NCBI GenBank assembly: GCA_016744555.1
Contig: JADGED010000089.1
Coordinates: forward strand, 1-9,334
DNA length: 9,334 nt
Reading direction: 5' to 3'
Origin: Desulfuromonadaceae bacterium
Lineage (GTDB): Bacteria; Desulfobacterota; Desulfuromonadia; Desulfuromonadales; Geopsychrobacteraceae
Shown: piece by piece, positions 6,097 to 9,334 of the stretch
Layout of the letters: every line of letters starts with the position of its first letter
How positions within the stretch are numbered: position 1 is the first letter of the stretch
Made by a program: the position numbers and the translations under genes
Notes under the pieces: generated by a model
Database searches by the model: none
Told to the model about the DNA's origin: nothing
Seen by the model: the letters and a program-made list of their open reading frames with translations, nothing else

Positions 6097-6124
6097 TTTC
6101 TCTCAACGCAACAACCAGTTTGCC

Positions 6125-6146
6125 TTTTTGGCAATATAGCCAAATA
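6125..6146. promoter_or_regulatory. Palindromic operator candidate at the arsR promoter
   Basis: TTTGGC (6127-6132) and GCCAAA (6139-6144) are inverted repeats spaced by AATATA (6133-6138). Read on the minus strand the spacer is TATATT, the -10 box of the arsR promoter, so a protein bound to both arms would cover it. The core TTGGC-N6-GCCAA and the spacing are the same as at 5628-5649. Confidence 0.65.
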
Positions 6147-6161
6147 CTAAAAACTAATCAA
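6133..6161 (-). promoter_or_regulatory. Putative arsR promoter
   Basis: On the minus strand TTGATT (6161-6156), a 17-base spacer, then TATATT (6138-6133). These match the consensus hexamers at four and five of six bases with ideal spacing. It would give a leader of about 110 bases before the arsR ATG at 6017. Confidence 0.55.
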
Positions 6162-6245
6162 CATTAAACATTAGCAATCTTCTATACTAATAATCACCTG
6201 CCGATTGCACATTGATCAAACTAACCATTTTACAAACGCTAATTA

Positions 6246-6274
6246 TTGACAAACAGAGGCATGGTTGTGATATT
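6246..6274 (+). promoter_or_regulatory. Promoter of the Cache/CheD-like gene
   Basis: TTGACA at 6246-6251 is a perfect -35. After 17 bases GATATT (6269-6274) matches the -10 at four of six, and TGT just before it provides an extended -10. Transcription should start near 6281, giving a leader of about 68 bases that contains the hairpin at 6291-6318. Confidence 0.6.
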
Positions 6275-6290
6275 TGCAACAGCCCTAATT

Positions 6291-6318
6291 GCTAGCTATC
6301 ATTATTGGCTAGCTTTTT
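6291..6318 (+). terminator. Leader hairpin followed by a T-run (possible attenuator)
   Basis: GCTAGCTA (6291-6298) pairs with TGGCTAGC (6306-6313), an eight-pair stem with one G-T pair and a seven-base loop, followed directly by TTTTT. It lies between the promoter and the start codon of the Cache/CheD-like gene. In form it is a small intrinsic terminator, so it could limit read-through. The stem is short and the effect uncertain. Confidence 0.4.
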
Positions 6319-6348
6319 AGATTGAATATCCACACTGGAGCACTTGCA

Positions 6349-7833
6349 ATGATTAGTTATTTTAGCCGGATACGATTTTATAAAATATTATTAGTTTTTG
6401 TGATTCTCTTGATTAGTTGCACCTCCGCACAACTTTCACTCCACGAGGAGACCTATCAAACCCTTGAGGCAATTCGCGACCGTAAAGAAGTTCAGTTAAA
6501 GGACTATCTTAACAAAGTACAGAAAAATGCTTTTGCAATTGGTTCTGATACAAAAATGGGAGAACTTTTCACTGCCAAGCACGATATATATACCCGGTTT
6601 CAAAAAAACCAGATTCCCCAAGAGGATCAGCTAAAGCTACAGGCTATCAATAGCCAAATTGAAGATATCTATATCGACAAATATTTGCCTTTTCGTGACG
6701 TTCTTTTTATTGATCAGCATGGAGATATTTTCTATACCGTTCGCAAAAAAGCAGACTATCATAAAAATATTTTCAGTGGCGATCTTGCAGAGACAGCACT
6801 TTCTAAACATTTACTTAAGCATCCAGAGGGCTCATTTGTCGACTTTGAAAATTATCAGGCAAGCGGGGACCCTTCAGCCTTTTTTATTGTACCGAGAAAT
6901 AGAGAAAATAAAGCAAATGGGTGGTATGCACTGGAATTTTCCATTAACAAAATCAACGAAATGTTTAGCCTTGAAGAAGAGTTGGGCCTTACCGGTGAAG
7001 TCTTTTTGGTCAACCATGATAGGTCAATGCTTACAGATTCACGGTTCTTTGCTGAAAGCACGGTGCTGAGACAACACCTATCAGAAGATAATATTTCTGC
7101 CAAATTTGCTGAGCAACAAGGCCGCAAGTCAATCGTTGATTATCGTAACTTTCGAGCCCTAACATCTTTCAAGGTCGTACAAGCTCTTGGTCATGAATGG
7201 CTTCTAATCGCTAAAATTGATGAGGATGAAATTATCACGAAAAATTACTCTCGTGATAGTAATAGTCACATACTAGAGTTTGAGAAAATAGTTAAATCCC
7301 CACCCTGTTCTTCTCAACCTCCAACCAACTTTAAACCGCGTGACATCGAAGTTGAGATGGATGAATTCCGCCGAGTTTCTGGAACTGGTGAAATAATCTA
7401 TACACACGGAGTAAGGACCTGTCTCGCAGTCATCATTTCTTGTCCAGGTAAATTTGCCTATTTAGCTCACATTAGTGCAAACGATATTACCTATGGTGGA
7501 GTTAATACCGACTTGATTGGCATCATGAAAAAGAGAATTGATGATTTCGACTTGGTACGTTCAGAAAAAAGGAAACTACAAATCACCATTATAAGCCCTC
7601 AACCTAATTATAATGTAAACATTGTAGATATATTTACCGACTGGGGAATATTTCTGTCGCAAATTAAATTAGTTCTAAACCCCCAAGCTCGCTATGCAAA
7701 CATTACCCATGACTATGCAGGAGAAGAGACATTAATTGAGTGGGAGCGTTTAGATAAAAAGGGGAAATCTTTTTCCAGACTTTCTGAAGTACTATCTCTG
7801 GGAGAAGTCATGCAAAAGAACTTTGCGTTATGA
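6349..7833 (+). CDS. Predicted lipoprotein: Cache-like sensor domain fused to a CheD-like deamidase domain
   Basis: This is a 494-residue protein. Residues 10-24 are a hydrophobic segment ending in a lipobox, LISC, with Cys24 as the acylation site. Residues 35-300 resemble the periplasmic double-Cache region of chemoreceptors: a long first helix (TLEAIRDRKEVQLKDYL, 38-54), the VLFIDQHGDIFYTV strand pair (118-131) and a second lobe (GLTGEVFLVNHDRSML, 213-228). Residues about 330-450 match the CheD pattern: Thr352 and Cys358 in YTHGVRTCLAVII, and His374 in YLAHIS, close to the T-x5-C and C-to-His spacing of Thermotoga CheD (Thr21, Cys27, His44). CheD deamidates receptor glutamines in the cytoplasm; here no second membrane helix separates the domains, so the CheD part should face the periplasm. 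ATG 6349 with GGAG eight bases upstream is preferred over TTG 6322. The Cache call is good, CheD moderate, and the target unknown. Confidence 0.72.
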   Translation: MISYFSRIRFYKILLVFVILLISCTSAQLSLHEETYQTLEAIRDRKEVQLKDYLNKVQKNAFAIGSDTKMGELFTAKHDIYTRFQKNQIPQEDQLKLQAINSQIEDIYIDKYLPFRDVLFIDQHGDIFYTVRKKADYHKNIFSGDLAETALSKHLLKHPEGSFVDFENYQASGDPSAFFIVPRNRENKANGWYALEFSINKINEMFSLEEELGLTGEVFLVNHDRSMLTDSRFFAESTVLRQHLSEDNISAKFAEQQGRKSIVDYRNFRALTSFKVVQALGHEWLLIAKIDEDEIITKNYSRDSNSHILEFEKIVKSPPCSSQPPTNFKPRDIEVEMDEFRRVSGTGEIIYTHGVRTCLAVIISCPGKFAYLAHISANDITYGGVNTDLIGIMKKRIDDFDLVRSEKRKLQITIISPQPNYNVNIVDIFTDWGIFLSQIKLVLNPQARYANITHDYAGEETLIEWERLDKKGKSFSRLSEVLSLGEVMQKNFAL

Positions 7834-7930
7834 AATAAAAATCGTCTATTCCTCACAAATATAAGTTACAAGTTAGCTTGACATAAATATTCAACACTAC
7901 GAATAAGAAAACCTGCCGGCCCACCCAAAA

Positions 7931-9322
7931 TCACAAAACTTCATTATCCTTCAAGGAGCGATTAAGATGCAAACCTACATAACTATTATCGACCTGCTTA
8001 GTCGAGCTGGAGCAAAGAACTGATGATGGATTACCAACTGCTTTAATCGCCGCTTCACTTGTGTAAAACCTCACCCCAGCAAAATCGATGCGGCTTTGAT
8101 TTATAACGGTTCCGGTTTCAGCAATAATATCGGCACCAGTTACGACAACCTTTGAACGTAATATGTCTAACGCTGGCTCCACCGTCGATGACTTTAACGT
8201 CGTAGCTTCAATTACTACTTCGGAATCGACTATTGTTACATTAGAAGCAACAACGTCACGCATAATAACACCACGGCAATTAGATATTGTTATTGAAGAA
8301 TAATTACCGCTAAAAACCTTATCTTGCTCATTATTACAGCTACCAATACCATTAAGGGGCTGACCTTGCACCTTCCCTACAACGACTTTATCCTTTAGAG
8401 CCTGTTGCATTGCAGTGGAAAAAAGTGGCAAATCATCCAGCATAGGTGAATGACCTAAGCCCGGCAAGGTTAGCAGTTTTACTTGCGGTAAGTTCCAATC
8501 CAGCACTTGGGCAATTCGGAGTGATGCCACCTTGTCCTCCTCACCCCAAATCAACCATGTTGGCGTAGTACACTTCTTTAAAAGTAATGAATAATCAGAC
8601 TCCATCAGTGCCAGGCCTGCTATTTTTGTAGGACTACCTGCAAGAAATTTTTGCCGCATTTTCGGAGAATTCAAAATTAAACTTGGACTTAATGGGATGC
8701 GTGATACTTTTTCGAGGAAGAAGCTAGCAATGCGCCCCATCGGTTTTTCTACCACCGTGGTCGGGAAAGCGAGATCCAACTTAAGTTGTTGGCGTAAAAA
8801 ATCTTGCCCAACAGCTAATCGATGTAATAACCCTACTGCATCAATTAAAACTAAACGCTCGACCTTATCCCCATAGCGAGAACTATACATCAGTGAAATG
8901 CCACCACCGAGAGAATGTCCCATCAAGGTTACCGGTTTATCTGGCAGACGGCTAATCAACCAATCGAGGAAAATTGAATAAGATTCTGGGGAGTAAAGGT
9001 GATTGCCCTTGGACGAACGACCAAACCCGGGCAGGTCAGGAGCAACAACATGATATTCACGTGCCAATTCAGGCACCAAATCGGTCCAAATAGTTCCGGC
9101 ACGGTCGCCAATGCCATGAACCAAGAGTAAAATCTTACTATTTTCTACCCCGGCTTCACGCAGATACACCTGCGATCCAAAAGTCGGTTCTTCAACCAAA
9201 CGCTCTACCGACCATGGCGATGCATACACCATTATCGGAAGCCATAAAACAAAACAAAAAACAAAGAGCGACCCTGCAAAACACTTCACTTTCAGGCGAT
9301 GGAAGCTACTAGGAGCAACCAT
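7931..9322 (-). CDS. Exported alpha/beta hydrolase with a C-terminal beta-helix-like domain
   Basis: This 463-residue protein has an N-terminal signal peptide or anchor (hydrophobic residues 15-33, possible cleavage after VYA at 34). An alpha/beta-hydrolase domain follows at about 45-312: oxyanion HGIG at 69-72, nucleophile Ser137 in GHSLGG, acid Asp263 in WGEEDKV, and His291 in GLGHSPM. The triad is complete, so an esterase, lipase or related hydrolytic activity on an extracytoplasmic ester is likely; the substrate cannot be read from sequence. Residues 335-432 are a second region of short alternating hydrophobic strands rich in Val, Ile, Ser and Asn, suggesting a small right-handed beta-helix used for binding or anchoring (inference). 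Cysteines at 329, 349 and 437 could form disulfides. The ATG at 9322 has a weak GAG upstream. It converges on the Cache/CheD-like gene; its promoter lies beyond the window. Confidence 0.87.
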   Translation of the reverse strand: MVAPSSFHRLKVKCFAGSLFVFCFVLWLPIMVYASPWSVERLVEEPTFGSQVYLREAGVENSKILLLVHGIGDRAGTIWTDLVPELAREYHVVAPDLPGFGRSSKGNHLYSPESYSIFLDWLISRLPDKPVTLMGHSLGGGISLMYSSRYGDKVERLVLIDAVGLLHRLAVGQDFLRQQLKLDLAFPTTVVEKPMGRIASFFLEKVSRIPLSPSLILNSPKMRQKFLAGSPTKIAGLALMESDYSLLLKKCTTPTWLIWGEEDKVASLRIAQVLDWNLPQVKLLTLPGLGHSPMLDDLPLFSTAMQQALKDKVVVGKVQGQPLNGIGSCNNEQDKVFSGNYSSITISNCRGVIMRDVVASNVTIVDSEVVIEATTLKSSTVEPALDILRSKVVVTGADIIAETGTVINQSRIDFAGVRFYTSEAAIKAVGNPSSVLCSSSTKQVDNSYVGLHLNRSLKDNEVL

Positions 9323-9334
9323 TTTATTCTGCTC

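Noticed and set aside
6322..6348. TTG start giving the Cache/CheD-like protein nine extra residues
   Set aside because: GGAG lies eight bases before the ATG at 6349, no ribosome site precedes the TTG, and the extension would add nothing to the signal segment.
7834..7930. Bidirectional terminator between the converging Cache/CheD-like and hydrolase genes
   Set aside because: Only weak partial repeats such as AAGTTAC/AAGTTAG are present; no stable stem with a T-run is visible on either strand.

Overview
The window looks like the chromosome of a Gram-negative bacterium: there are lipoprotein and Sec signal peptides, periplasmic thiol proteins and a TrpR-type repressor. The gene mix (Cache sensor domain, radical SAM/B12 proteins, ArsR with thioredoxin and CcdA) and the moderate G+C would suit an anaerobic or facultative member of the Desulfobacterota, for example Desulfuromonadales. 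That placement is an inference from gene content, not a demonstrated identity. I saw no insertion sequence, tRNA, rRNA or CRISPR array.

Region 1 (1-1001): the first 215 codons of a LivH-type branched-chain amino acid ABC permease run leftwards off the window edge. They are divergent from a small TrpR-family repressor gene. A near-perfect trp operator (GTACTA-N6-TAGTAC) overlaps the repressor's own start codon, so autoregulation is likely. The nearest plausible promoter would give an almost leaderless mRNA.

Region 2 (1199-3867): a tight rightward three-gene unit made of a B12-binding radical SAM protein, a divergent KAS III-like ketoacyl synthase with an intact Cys-His-Asn triad, and a 54-residue protein with eight cysteines arranged as four CxxC pairs. 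A strong intrinsic terminator closes the unit. It resembles a small lipid or secondary-metabolite pathway whose product I cannot name.

Region 3 (3906-6161, leftward): an ArsR-family repressor with five cysteines, a periplasmic thioredoxin, a CcdA-type membrane thiol transporter and a periplasmic rhodanese. CcdA would carry electrons from the cytoplasm to the exported thioredoxin, and the rhodanese would handle sulfane sulfur; the ArsR protein is the likely thiol, sulfur or metal sensor. The layout recalls soxR/soxS/soxV. Two palindromes of the same type (TTGGC-N6-GCCAA core) flank arsR, and one has the -10 box as its central six bases.

Region 4 (6246-7833, rightward): a sigma-70-like promoter, a leader hairpin followed by five T, then a predicted lipoprotein with a Cache-like sensor domain and a C-terminal domain carrying the Thr/Cys/His pattern of CheD-type glutamine deamidases. 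No second membrane segment separates them, so the CheD-like domain would be outside the cytoplasm. This is the most unusual item in the window.

Region 5 (7931-9322, leftward): an exported alpha/beta hydrolase with a complete catalytic triad and an extra C-terminal domain of about 130 residues that looks like a small beta-helix.
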